DNA of 64,000 bases from Lachnospiraceae bacterium (GTDB taxonomy: Bacteria; Bacillota; Clostridia; Lachnospirales; Lachnospiraceae). Where the stretch lies: NCBI GenBank assembly GCA_023663945.1, contig JAMPGL010000001.1, positions 85,577 to 149,576 on the forward strand, written 5' to 3'. Positions 27,251 through 34,800 of this stretch are shown piece by piece (the stretch's first letter is position 1; every line of letters begins with the position of its first letter). The notes beneath the pieces were generated by a model that ran no database searches, was not told the origin of the DNA, and saw only the letters and a list, made by a program, of their open reading frames with translations. A program made the position numbers and the translations under genes.

Positions 27251-28070
27251 ATACAGCCTATGAGCCTATGGAGGACTTATTGCAGGAAGCCTACTTCGGA
27301 CTGGTGGAAGCGATACAGCATTATGAAACATCTAAAAATGTGCGATTTATGACCTATGCGAATACTGGATAAGGCAAGCAGTACAACGCTATATTGAAAA
27401 ATGCGGCTCTGCTGTGCGAATACCGAGCCATACAAGACAGAAGATAGCACGTTACAAGAAAATCGTACAGGAATTAGAGCAGGACTTAGGCAGAGTTCCA
27501 ACGGATAATGAAATAGCTGACAAAATGCGTATATCTGTAGGATTGCTGACGGAATTAAAAATACAGATGCAGGGGGTAGCCAGTTTAGACACCCCATTAA
27601 CAGATGATAACAGTCTGACACTTGCCGATACCGTACAAGCCGATTATAGTCTTGAAGATGAAACAATAGATAAAATATATGTTGAACACTCTAATAGCGA
27701 ATTATGGAGCATTGTAGCACGTTTCACAACCGAAAGAGAGAACCTAATAATAAAAGAGATTTTTATAAACAATCAGACTATGGCGGCAGTAGCCAGAGAA
27801 CAGGGCATATCTTTAGATAGGATAAGGCAGATTAAGGAAAAGGGCTTGCGAAAGCTGCGGACAGGCAGGGCAAGACGTGAGTTATTAGAAAAATTTGATA
27901 TTGTGGAAGCCGGGGCATATAGAAACAGCATGAGCAAATTTAATGAGCATGGTTTTACTTCTACAGTGGAATATATCGCTTTACGCAGGGTAGAGATACA
28001 GGCAGAATATGAAGAGCGAAAAAAGCAGATAGAAGCCATGTTTGAACAGAGGAAAAGAAAGTGTTTATGA
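27250..28070 (+). pseudogene. sigma-70-family factor, 5'-truncated and frameshifted
   Basis: Reading from 27250 gives YEPMEDLLQEAYFGLVEAIQ and NVRFMTYAN, sigma region 2 including its -10-binding part. After AAT (27361-27363) one base is missing: adding a T restores YWIRQAVQRYIEK and joins the frame that continues to 28070. That part contains region 3 (RIPSHTRQKIARYKK) and region 4 (AAVAREQGISLDRIRQIKEK). Such sigma factors are carried by conjugative elements. The 5' end is fused to the resolvase remnant. Confidence 0.75.
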
Positions 28071-28100
28071 GTGTTCAAAAGTAGGTAAAAATGTTTTGTC

Positions 28101-28120
28101 GTAACACACTTGTAGTACAC
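28101..28120. repeat. paired GTARYACAC motif, 11-bp period
   Basis: GTAACACAC (28101-28109) and GTAGTACAC (28112-28120) are 11 bp apart and lie about 36 bp left of the putative attR core. They may be integrase arm sites; with only two imperfect copies this is weak. Confidence 0.4.
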
Positions 28121-28155
28121 AAATAGTTTGAAAAGCCTTGTTTTATGCGGTTTGT

Positions 28156-28177
28156 AGTTCTCAAAGAGATAATTTTA
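28156..28177 (+). other. putative attR core
   Basis: AGTTCTCAAAGAGATAATTT then TA, matching the rpsI end at 20 of 22 positions. It carries the equivalent of the rpsI stop codon TAA in the same place. Confidence 0.7.
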
Positions 28178-28260
28178 CGGTTACGCAAGATCCAAGAAAA
28201 ACCCATTTTACAAGGGTACAGAGGTTGTGGAAAGTTGTCAGATGTGCTGGATTTCAAACG

Positions 28261-28281
28261 GTATGCAACAAGTATGCAACA
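28261..28281. repeat. GTATGCAAC direct repeat, 11-bp period
   Basis: GTATGCAAC occurs at 28261 and 28272. The shared core ATGCAA(C) also appears in the four-copy array at 29040-29080, with the same 11-bp period. Confidence 0.7.
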
Positions 28282-28301
28282 CGAATATCAATGATATGTA
28301 T

Positions 28302-28343
28302 AGGACATTTTTCAGTAAGGAATTACTGGAAAGTGTCCTTTTT
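28302..28343 (+). terminator. strong terminator, right of attR
   Basis: AGGACATTTTTCAGTAA (28302-28318) and TTACTGGAAAGTGTCCT (28323-28339) form a 17-bp stem with G-T wobbles around GGAA, followed by TTTTTATT. It may be the original rpsI terminator displaced by the insertion, or belong to a second element. Confidence 0.75.
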
Positions 28344-28538
28344 ATTATTGTTCAAACAAATTTTATTGTATCCAACAAGGATACTTTCTCCAGTGTCAAC
28401 GATACGCTTTAATATTATGAGTAATTTCTCTTGGCTGATAGAGCGTGGAAGAACTGTGTAATCAACTTCTCTGCTCCATCTTTGTTTGTATATCTCACAA
28501 AGTTCATTGAGCTGTTTTAAAGTGTTTGGATTAATCAT
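28323..28538 (-). CDS. TnpW-like transposon-encoded small protein
   Basis: 71 residues beginning MINPNTLKQLNELCEIYKQR and containing REVDYTVLPRSISQEKLLII. This resembles the small TnpW proteins of clostridial mobilisable elements, whose function is unknown. The match is from memory, so moderate confidence. AAAAGGAG lies 6 nt before the ATG. The C-terminal codons overlap a terminator stem read on the other strand, so the true tail may have been altered by rearrangement. Confidence 0.55.
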   Translation of the reverse strand: MINPNTLKQLNELCEIYKQRWSREVDYTVLPRSISQEKLLIILKRIVDTGESILVGYNKICLNNNKKDTFQ

Positions 28539-28602
28539 AGGATGCTCCTTTTTTAAATCTTGTTAATTGCATTTATAAGCTCCTTAACATCAAAGACCTC
28601 CT

Positions 28603-28621
28603 TAACGGTTTGCATTAACGG
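28603..28621. repeat. 19-bp direct repeat, copy 2
   Basis: Exact copy of 26167-26185 (TAACGGTTTGCATTAACGG). It lies 11 bp upstream of the antitoxin RNA -35 element. Confidence 0.9.
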
Positions 28622-28631
28622 AAATTTGCAC

Positions 28632-28660
28632 TTGAAACAAAAGCGAAAACATGATATAGT
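28632..28660 (+). promoter_or_regulatory. promoter of the antisense antitoxin RNA
   Basis: TTGAAA (28632-28637), 17-bp spacer and TATAGT (28655-28660), directed toward the toxin gene's 3' end. Confidence 0.75.
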
Positions 28661-28666
28661 GTGAAT

Positions 28667-28767
28667 GTAAAAAGAGGAAACAACCGACCACAAAGTGGTT
28701 GACCTCCAGATGACTATATATAAGCCTACCTGTACCCGTCAAGTAACAAGGTAGGCTTATTTATTTT
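28667..28767 (+). ncRNA. candidate antisense antitoxin RNA of a type I system
   Basis: A transcript starting near 28667 would be about 100 nt. It has a short stem ACCAC-AAA-GTGGT (28687-28699) and a terminal 11-bp perfect stem, ATAAGCCTACC (28720-28730) with GGTAGGCTTAT (28750-28760), followed by TTATTTT. The terminator stem lies just past the toxin stop codon, so the two convergent RNAs would overlap at their 3' ends, as in TxpA/RatA-type systems. Confidence 0.65.
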
Positions 28768-28856
28768 CGCTTATTATTCCTATCTATGTAGGTAAGCAGT
28801 GCAACAAGAAACGTTCCGAAAAGAATTAACAGCGTTAATATTTCGTATGTACTCAT
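28761..28856 (-). CDS. small holin-like type I toxin
   Basis: A 31-codon frame starts MSTYEILTLLILFGTFLVAL and ends with basic IDRNNKRK: one membrane helix plus a charged tail. This is the form of Firmicutes putative holin-like toxins, which kill by membrane damage when unrepressed. GAGGGGAGGTGG gives a very strong ribosome site before ATG 28856. A promoter lies upstream on the same strand and an antisense RNA faces it. Confidence 0.8.
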   Translation of the reverse strand: MSTYEILTLLILFGTFLVALLTYIDRNNKRK

Positions 28857-28926
28857 ATGCACCACCTCCCCTCTTTTTCAAGTTTAGGGAGGCTACCACC
28901 CTGCAACACGATTGTTCCTCTTCGTT

Positions 28927-28955
28927 ATTCTATCATATTCTTTCTTTTGTGACAA
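28927..28955 (-). promoter_or_regulatory. promoter of the type I toxin gene
   Basis: On the minus strand TTGTCA (28955-28950), a 17-bp spacer and TAGAAT (28932-28927). The transcript would carry a ~65-nt leader before the toxin ATG. Confidence 0.7.
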
Positions 28956-29039
28956 TTTCTTTTTAAATTTTCATCTAATAAGCAGGTCAAGAGTTGGCTA
29001 CTGTGTGAAAAGTAACGTTTTTTTATGTATTTAAATCAA

Positions 29040-29095
29040 ATGATGCAACTATGATGCAAAAATGATGCAATTATGATGCATCGTAAAGGTATAAT
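29040..29095 (+). promoter_or_regulatory. four ATGATGCA repeats with 11-bp period before a TATAAT box
   Basis: ATGATGCA starts at 29040, 29051, 29062 and 29073, one helical turn apart. TATAAT follows at 29090-29095, without a recognisable -35. Two readings fit: a regulator-binding array for the lipoprotein gene at 29183, or arm-type sites left from an integrated element, since the motif resembles the pair at 28261. Confidence 0.75.
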
Positions 29096-29182
29096 AGCAG
29101 TGTGGAACAAGATAAGTACAAATTGTTCTGCACTGTTTTTGCGTTTAAACAGTATTTGGCAGAGGAGAAAAGGAGCGTAACT

Positions 29183-30067
29183 ATGAAAAGCCGACTCTCA
29201 AAAACTTTTAAATGGAAAAGGCACCTGCTTTTGGGAGTGTTGCTAATAGGAAGCACAGTGGGCGGACTGCTGAGCTGTGGAAAGCAGGAACCACAACAGG
29301 CGGACTCGGAAAAAATTAGTATAAAACTTTCGAGAAGAGAGCCTTTTCCCTTTGTGTTTGAGGATTTTAACGCAGACGGTTATTCAGATTTATCGGTAGT
29401 ATTGTATCATGCCCAGCATAATACAATCGTTTCTCATTATATTTTCAGCCCGTCCAAAAGAGAATTTGTGAAGCTGGATTCGGAGCCTGACTATGACGCA
29501 TACGTGGATTACGAGAAAAGGCAGCTGCAGATCCATCATTGGTTTATACAAAATTATGGTCTTGAAGTTACTTATCAGTGGAAAAATGAAATGGATTTCG
29601 AGATGGTCAAACGGTTTAAGCATGACGAGGCAGAGGGAGGCGTGTTGGTAAAGATTGCCCGCTATGAGAACGGAGAGGAGGAGATTCTTTCCAATTATAT
29701 TTATTCTCAAGAGGAATACGCGGAACGTGATGATATTTGGGGAACTTATCGTGAAGATTTTATCTGGGAAAAGGAAGTGGCGGACAGCACTGACGGAAAA
29801 AAATATACGATTCGTTATGCAGAAGTTTTTCTGCCGGAGGAGGCTGAAAAAAATAACGGCATTTATTATGACGGGCGGATTTATGTCTATAATGAGGACA
29901 CTTATCTGGTCAGTGTGACGCATTCGGAGATTGTCGCTGAGTCGGAGAGCATTGTCTGGGAAGAGGGGGACGGAGGGAAAGAGCAGGCGGTTGTCATTTG
30001 CTATGCTGACGGCGGAAAATCTAAATTTTATCTGTCAGGGCTGATTTGGCCGGATTATCATGTTTGA
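29183..30067 (+). CDS. lipoprotein with acidic Ca-binding-like motif, unknown function
   Basis: The ATG at 29183 follows AAAAGGAG and begins MKSRLSKTFKWKRHLLLGVL, a basic plus hydrophobic signal ending in the lipobox LLSC. The mature part has FEDFNADGYSDLSVVLYH, a D-x-N-x-D-G-x-x-D repeat like those of VCBS/FG-GAP or EF-hand-like domains. The rest (294 residues total) is not recognised. It stands just upstream of the BlaI/M56 genes, whose exported partners carry the same kind of motif. Confidence 0.75.
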   Translation: MKSRLSKTFKWKRHLLLGVLLIGSTVGGLLSCGKQEPQQADSEKISIKLSRREPFPFVFEDFNADGYSDLSVVLYHAQHNTIVSHYIFSPSKREFVKLDSEPDYDAYVDYEKRQLQIHHWFIQNYGLEVTYQWKNEMDFEMVKRFKHDEAEGGVLVKIARYENGEEEILSNYIYSQEEYAERDDIWGTYREDFIWEKEVADSTDGKKYTIRYAEVFLPEEAEKNNGIYYDGRIYVYNEDTYLVSVTHSEIVAESESIVWEEGDGGKEQAVVICYADGGKSKFYLSGLIWPDYHV

Positions 30068-30089
30068 TAATTCCGGTCTTGCAGAAAGG

Positions 30090-30145
30090 TGTTTACATTG
30101 TAAACAGTCAGTGTTAAAATGGGTATGGTGTTTACAATGTAGACA
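30090..30145 (+). promoter_or_regulatory. BlaI-type operators and promoter
   Basis: Operator 1 is the perfect palindrome TGTTTACA-T-TGTAAACA (30090-30106). Operator 2 is TGTTTACA-A-TGTAGACA (30129-30145), with one mismatch. Both hold the TACA-N-TGTA core of BlaI/MecI sites. TTTACA (30092-30097) and TAAAAT (30115-30120) with a 17-bp spacer form a promoter, so operator 1 covers the -35 and operator 2 the start site. Confidence 0.85.
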
Positions 30146-30175
30146 GTTTGGATGAAGGAAGGAACCGGATTATTT

Positions 30176-30553
30176 ATGAGAGAATTAAGTGAAGCGGAAT
30201 GGCATGTGCTGGAAAGTTTGTGGGCGGATTCCCCCAAGGTGGGAAGCCGGATTGTGGCGGATATGGATGCAAGAAGGGGCTGGAACAGGAGCACCACTTT
30301 GACGATGCTTCGGAGAATGACGGAAAAGGGGCTGATTGCCTGTGATGACAGCGGAAAGATGAAAACTTACAGTCCTTTAGTCCACAGGGAAGAGGCAGTC
30401 AAGAAGGAAACGGAAAGCTTCCTAAATAGAGTATATCAGGGCAGTGTGAGTATGCTGTTAAACAGTTTTGTTGGGAAGCAGAAGCTGACTGCTGAGGAGA
30501 TTCGGGAGCTCAGAAAAATTTTGGATCAGGCGGAGGAGAGAGATGAGCATTGA
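30176..30553 (+). CDS. BlaI/MecI-family transcriptional repressor
   Basis: Winged-helix repressor that is cleaved when its partner M56 protease is activated. I use ATG 30176 (MRELSEAEWHVLESLWADSP), the usual family start, with AAGGAAGG upstream; ATG 30152 is less well placed. The DNA-binding helix region is RSTTLTMLRRMTEKGLI. The C-terminal half is the dimerisation domain. Length is 125 residues. It overlaps the M56 gene by 11 bp, so the two are coupled. Confidence 0.92.
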   Translation: MRELSEAEWHVLESLWADSPKVGSRIVADMDARRGWNRSTTLTMLRRMTEKGLIACDDSGKMKTYSPLVHREEAVKKETESFLNRVYQGSVSMLLNSFVGKQKLTAEEIRELRKILDQAEERDEH

Positions 30554-33092
30554 ATGGATAGTGTCTTCCAGCGCACTTATTTTGCTGGTATTGCTGGTCA
30601 GATTTCTTTTTAAGAAAAAGATTTCACCCTGCCTGCGGTATGGGCTATGGCTGATCATTGCACTACGGCTGTTGTGCCCTTTTTCGATTTCAGGAACGCG
30701 TGTCAGTATTTTAAATCTGCTTCCGGAATTGACATGGGAAAGAGCTGTAAACGAGAGCGGACAAATCATCTATGAGCAGAACGGCGGAGCGGATGGCACT
30801 ATGGCAGGATTTGGCGCGGCATCAAACGCGCCGGAGGCACTCATTATTGAGAAGGATGCGGACGAACAGGGGATAGAAACCGCAAATTGGGATGCAGAAG
30901 ATCAAAGCATAGGGCAAGGTAAAAGCATAGAGCAAAGTAAAAGCATGGAACATCAAGCCGTAAATTGGGATACCATGTGGGAAAGCGACGGGGAAGCAGT
31001 AGAATTATTTGCAGAGTACGGGAAAAGGATTTTCACAATCGTGAGCGAAAAGTTCACGAATGGGAATGAGATAGATATCAGCATGATACTCCGCCTAATT
31101 TGGATATTGGGCGCCGGGATATGCGGAAGTATCTTTTTGCTTGTAAATGTGGACTATAGCAGACGGCTTAAGTCCGGCAGGGAGCGGATTGAGACGGAAA
31201 ATCTTCCGGTTCTCTCTGCAATACCGGTATATAAAACAGAGATGATTCAAACTCCATGTTTATTCGGCGTGTTTGCTCCGGCTGTCTATGTGACGGAAGA
31301 CACCCTTAAGGAGGAACAAACATTCCGTTTTGTGCTTTGTCATGAAAATACTCATTATATGCAGCGCGATCACTGGTGGGCGTTCGTACGGGTATTGTGT
31401 CTTTGCGTGCACTGGTTTAATCCGCTGGTGTGGCTGGCGGCAGATTTGTCCCGTCAGGATGGGGAAATGGCTTGTGACGAAAAGGCATTGAAAATGCTTG
31501 GCGATAAGGTCCGGCTTAATTACGGAAAAATTTTGCTGGAACTGAGCGCAGGGAAGTCTGCCATCAATGGATGGCGGATTTCCACCACCATGTCGGGAAA
31601 TGCCCGTCAGATGAAGGAACGGCTGGGAATGATTGTAAATACGCCCGGCAGGAAGAGGGGAATGCAGATTCTTGTGGTGGTGCTTGCAGCGCTCTTGTCG
31701 GTGGTCACTTTTACGGGCAAAAGCAGGGCGCAGGAAAGTGAAAATCTTTACGCGGAAGATGGAGAGCGGGCGGCAGCGGACGCAGAAACAAATACTGATA
31801 AAGCAAATGCAGATGAAACAAATGCGGATAAAGCAAATGCGGATGAATCGAATACAGCCGAAAAGAATGCAGATGAAAAGAATGCCCCTGCCGGATCGGA
31901 GGGTTACAAGGACAATTTGACGGAAATGGAAAATCAGGCGTCAAGAGAAAACGGCGGTGATAAGGCGCAGGAGGTAGAATTTTATCGGGAAATTACTCCG
32001 GTTGTCATCGGGGAGAAGGAATATGAGCTTTGGAGCGAAGGGCATACATCCGAATACGGGTTTTATATCATCGATGCAATTAATCTGGTGGATCCTGACA
32101 GCCCGGAGAAGTATGTGGACAGTATCCGGACGGAGGAGATAAGCCGGGCTCATTGGAATACGCCTGTGGAGCAGGAGGCGATAGCCGTGGAATCGACGAG
32201 AAGAAACGGGGGACTTCTCACGGCTGACCTGAATTTTGACGGGTGGAATGATTTATGCTTTGAGGGCTGGATTACCAATGCCAATGAGCCGTATTATTGT
32301 ATGCTGTGGAATCCGGATCTTAAACAGTACGAGTTCAGCACGGTGCTGTGCAACGTGGAAGTTGACGAGGAGGAGCGGTTCATCATCGAGAGCACCAGAG
32401 ACGGGGACGGTCAATACTCCACCACTTATTACCGTTATGATGAGGAACGCCGGCTTCATATGATAAGATACGTGGAAGAGAATTTGTCGCCGGATGCGGT
32501 ATTTGAACAATTAGATTTGACTTATGTGGAAGATGAGGATAGTATTTATATGCTTCCGGCAATCGTGGACGAAGAGGATATTTTCCAGTATTCTCCCTAC
32601 ACTCTGCTTGCTATGGCAAAGCAGGCGCTTTTGGAGTTATATCAGTGGACAGGGCAGAAGGTGGATACGGCATGTTTTGAGGTAACCAACTTGGGCGATG
32701 TTTTCTTTGGCATGACCCGGGAGGATGTGATACATTCCAGAGTATTTTACAGTCGGGCGTTTGGCGCGGACACGGCGTATAATCTCAGCGACTATGACAA
32801 AATGATTTCTTCCATGTATATCACAACGGGAAGGAGTGCCTGGTATTCACCGGTGTTTTGGAATGTTTATCCAGACCAGATGGATAAAATGACGGACGAG
32901 GAGATTATCATCTGGTATCTGGAACAGACTCCGCTGGTAAAGGATTGTAAGGTGAAGAGTATTGAGAAGCGTTATGCGGATATGTGGACGGTGCAGACGG
33001 AGACGGACGTCTGGCTGGAGGTATTTTATAATGCGGAGATTAAGGAAATCGGCGCGGTGACCGGTCCGTATCCGGATTATCCGGAGCATTAA
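30543..33092 (+). CDS. M56-family (BlaR1-like) membrane metalloprotease with large C-terminal domain
   Basis: Membrane helices at residues ~5-24, ~33-50 and ~185-205 frame a cytoplasmic zinc protease: H267-E-N-T-H271, then MACDEKAL. A final helix lies at ~374-392. Outside the cell follows a low-complexity Asn/Ala/Asp/Glu/Lys linker (residues ~417-450) with NADE/NADK units. A ~400-residue domain then carries LLTADLNFDGWNDLCFEGW. At 849 residues it is far longer than many M56 proteins, and no penicillin-binding motif (SxxK) was recognised in the extra domain. Confidence 0.87.
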   Translation: MSIEWIVSSSALILLVLLVRFLFKKKISPCLRYGLWLIIALRLLCPFSISGTRVSILNLLPELTWERAVNESGQIIYEQNGGADGTMAGFGAASNAPEALIIEKDADEQGIETANWDAEDQSIGQGKSIEQSKSMEHQAVNWDTMWESDGEAVELFAEYGKRIFTIVSEKFTNGNEIDISMILRLIWILGAGICGSIFLLVNVDYSRRLKSGRERIETENLPVLSAIPVYKTEMIQTPCLFGVFAPAVYVTEDTLKEEQTFRFVLCHENTHYMQRDHWWAFVRVLCLCVHWFNPLVWLAADLSRQDGEMACDEKALKMLGDKVRLNYGKILLELSAGKSAINGWRISTTMSGNARQMKERLGMIVNTPGRKRGMQILVVVLAALLSVVTFTGKSRAQESENLYAEDGERAAADAETNTDKANADETNADKANADESNTAEKNADEKNAPAGSEGYKDNLTEMENQASRENGGDKAQEVEFYREITPVVIGEKEYELWSEGHTSEYGFYIIDAINLVDPDSPEKYVDSIRTEEISRAHWNTPVEQEAIAVESTRRNGGLLTADLNFDGWNDLCFEGWITNANEPYYCMLWNPDLKQYEFSTVLCNVEVDEEERFIIESTRDGDGQYSTTYYRYDEERRLHMIRYVEENLSPDAVFEQLDLTYVEDEDSIYMLPAIVDEEDIFQYSPYTLLAMAKQALLELYQWTGQKVDTACFEVTNLGDVFFGMTREDVIHSRVFYSRAFGADTAYNLSDYDKMISSMYITTGRSAWYSPVFWNVYPDQMDKMTDEEIIIWYLEQTPLVKDCKVKSIEKRYADMWTVQTETDVWLEVFYNAEIKEIGAVTGPYPDYPEH

Positions 33093-33114
33093 AGCGCAGG
33101 TTTAGGAGGAGAAA

Positions 33115-34788
33115 ATGAAAAGAAGAATTGTGGCGGGAATCGCAGGCGTAATGTTATTATTTTTGTCGGCATGCGGTGCAGAGGAAAAAGAACAATTGAT
33201 TGTGGTGGAGGAGGCGGTGCCGGACTCTTCCATGGAAAAGACGGAGAGCGGAACGGAAATGCCGCTTCATGGGTCTGAGAATCCGGCAGATGCCAATGCA
33301 GACTCCGATACGGGTTCCAATTTGGATTCCAAGTTGGATTCTAATAAAAATTCTTATATAGGGGTTTATCAGCAGATCGTTTCGGAAATGGAAGAGGAGG
33401 GGACTGTCTTTTCCTTGATTTATTTAGATAATGATGATATTCCGGAGCTGGCGGTCTGCGACCGGAGGTATGATGCTTATTCTGTTTACACGGTGAAGGA
33501 GGACAGCGCTTTTTGCATCATGGATGCTATGATTACGGTGGAAATGACTTACTTTGAGCAAAAAGGCGTGCTCGCTCAGTTTGCCAGATGGAACGGAGGA
33601 GGCGACGAGGGCGGATACGGCTGGTATTATTATCAGATGAATGCCGACAAGACCCTTGCGGATGACAGTGTGCCTGATTTGCATTTTACTTATAATGCAA
33701 TCTATGATGATGAGGGAAATTGGACGGGTGCGCGGGATTATTACTGCCAAGGAGAAGAAATAAGTGAAGCGGATTATCAGAAAAAGCTGAATGATATGGG
33801 AATCGTGGATGGCAACAGCAGGATTTGTATGGAGAATGCCCTAGGGAAAAAGGAAATGCTGGAATTGCTTGAACAGGATGCAAAACAAGTGGAATCGGGA
33901 AAGGCACTGGCGGAAGCGGAAGGGCAGATTGCCGGACAGTCCTTTGAAACAGAGCTTTATGGGTTTGGAAAGGTGGTTTTTGCGCCTTTTGAGCCTTTGA
34001 GCTATCCGTCGGAAAATCCGGATTACGGCACGACAACCTTTGGAGATGTGCGTTTTATGCTGCTTTCCCCGGCAGATGGAAAGACGGTTTATGAATTTCC
34101 GGGGACGGAAGAGGACAATATTCTGCCGGGCTTTACGCAGTTTCGGGAGGTTTTGTCCGTGGCGTTTAAAGATTATAACGAGGATGGAAAGACGGATATT
34201 CTCCTTATTCTGGAATACCTTAATTCGGAAGGAACGCCTTTCAGAAAAGCGCGGGTTTACAGCCAGAAGGATGGGGAGCAGGAGTTCTGGTATAACCGGA
34301 ATCTGTCAGAATTTTTGTGGGATTATACGGAGAGCATGGAACAGCTTTGTAAGGGGATTGCTGTTTATCAGGAAAGTTACAGCACTTATTATGCGGAAGA
34401 TTTATCCGAAGAGGAGCTGATGGAGTTTTTGGACGAAAGAGGGGGATATTACCAGAAGAGCGCATATTATCCGGAAATAATCGACTACTGGGAAAATGTG
34501 CGTGAGGTGAGAGATGTTTCCAATCATATCATACCGCTTTACGAGTCGTCTACCCGTTATTTGACGAAAGAGGAGCTTGCCTCCGCTCCTCCGGTAGTGA
34601 TTCATCTGGCGAAAAACGAAATTTACGCCCGGCACGGATATATTTTTAAAGAACCGGATCTGTACAATTATTTTATGGGATGTATCTGGTACACGCCTGC
34701 CGTTGCACCGGAGGATTTCAGGGAAGAGATGCTGAATGAGTATGAAAAAGAAAATCTGAAGCTGTTTGCTGAGCTGGATACCATGTAA
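33115..34788 (+). CDS. lipoprotein with C-terminal YARHG domain
   Basis: The signal MKRRIVAGIAGVMLLFLSAC ends in lipobox LSAC. The linker is Asp/Ser/Asn rich (residues ~55-75). Then come FSLIYLDNDDIPELAV and FKDYNEDGKTDILLILEYL, acidic D-rich motifs like those of its neighbours. The C-terminal YARHGYIFKEPDLYNYFMG (from residue ~504) is a YARHG extracellular domain. It is 557 residues long and starts 22 bp after the M56 gene with TTAGGAGG, so it shares that operon. Function unknown; a surface sensor or binding role is inferred. Confidence 0.8.
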   Translation: MKRRIVAGIAGVMLLFLSACGAEEKEQLIVVEEAVPDSSMEKTESGTEMPLHGSENPADANADSDTGSNLDSKLDSNKNSYIGVYQQIVSEMEEEGTVFSLIYLDNDDIPELAVCDRRYDAYSVYTVKEDSAFCIMDAMITVEMTYFEQKGVLAQFARWNGGGDEGGYGWYYYQMNADKTLADDSVPDLHFTYNAIYDDEGNWTGARDYYCQGEEISEADYQKKLNDMGIVDGNSRICMENALGKKEMLELLEQDAKQVESGKALAEAEGQIAGQSFETELYGFGKVVFAPFEPLSYPSENPDYGTTTFGDVRFMLLSPADGKTVYEFPGTEEDNILPGFTQFREVLSVAFKDYNEDGKTDILLILEYLNSEGTPFRKARVYSQKDGEQEFWYNRNLSEFLWDYTESMEQLCKGIAVYQESYSTYYAEDLSEEELMEFLDERGGYYQKSAYYPEIIDYWENVREVRDVSNHIIPLYESSTRYLTKEELASAPPVVIHLAKNEIYARHGYIFKEPDLYNYFMGCIWYTPAVAPEDFREEMLNEYEKENLKLFAELDTM

Positions 34789-34800
34789 AGGGAGTCGAAG

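Larger units (their letters stand above)
25691..28177. mobile_element. remnant of element(s) integrated at the 3' end of rpsI
   Basis: The left boundary is the rpsI end (25691-25712, AGTTCTCGAAGAGATAAT then CTTA). The right boundary is a copy at 28156-28177 with 20 of 22 bases identical. Between them lie a small hypothetical gene, HicAB, a truncated serine recombinase and a broken sigma factor gene. No tyrosine integrase is left, although site-specific integration at a gene 3' end normally needs one. Streptococcal ICEs are known to use rpsI as target, which supports the reading. Confidence 0.7.

Noticed and set aside
27414-28070. Complete sigma factor gene starting at GTG 27414
   Set aside because: Region 2 lies upstream in another frame, separated by a one-base loss, so this is the 3' part of a broken gene.
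25713-29100. CRISPR array, because of regularly spaced short repeats
   Set aside because: Units are 7-9 bp with 11-bp period and no spacers; they do not resemble CRISPR repeats.
29102-29182. N-terminal extension of the lipoprotein from GTG 29102
   Set aside because: AAAAGGAG and a proper signal peptide fit ATG 29183; the extension has no ribosome site.
31672-31920. Overlapping frame within the M56 linker region
   Set aside because: A by-product of the repetitive DNA; low-complexity and without a start site.
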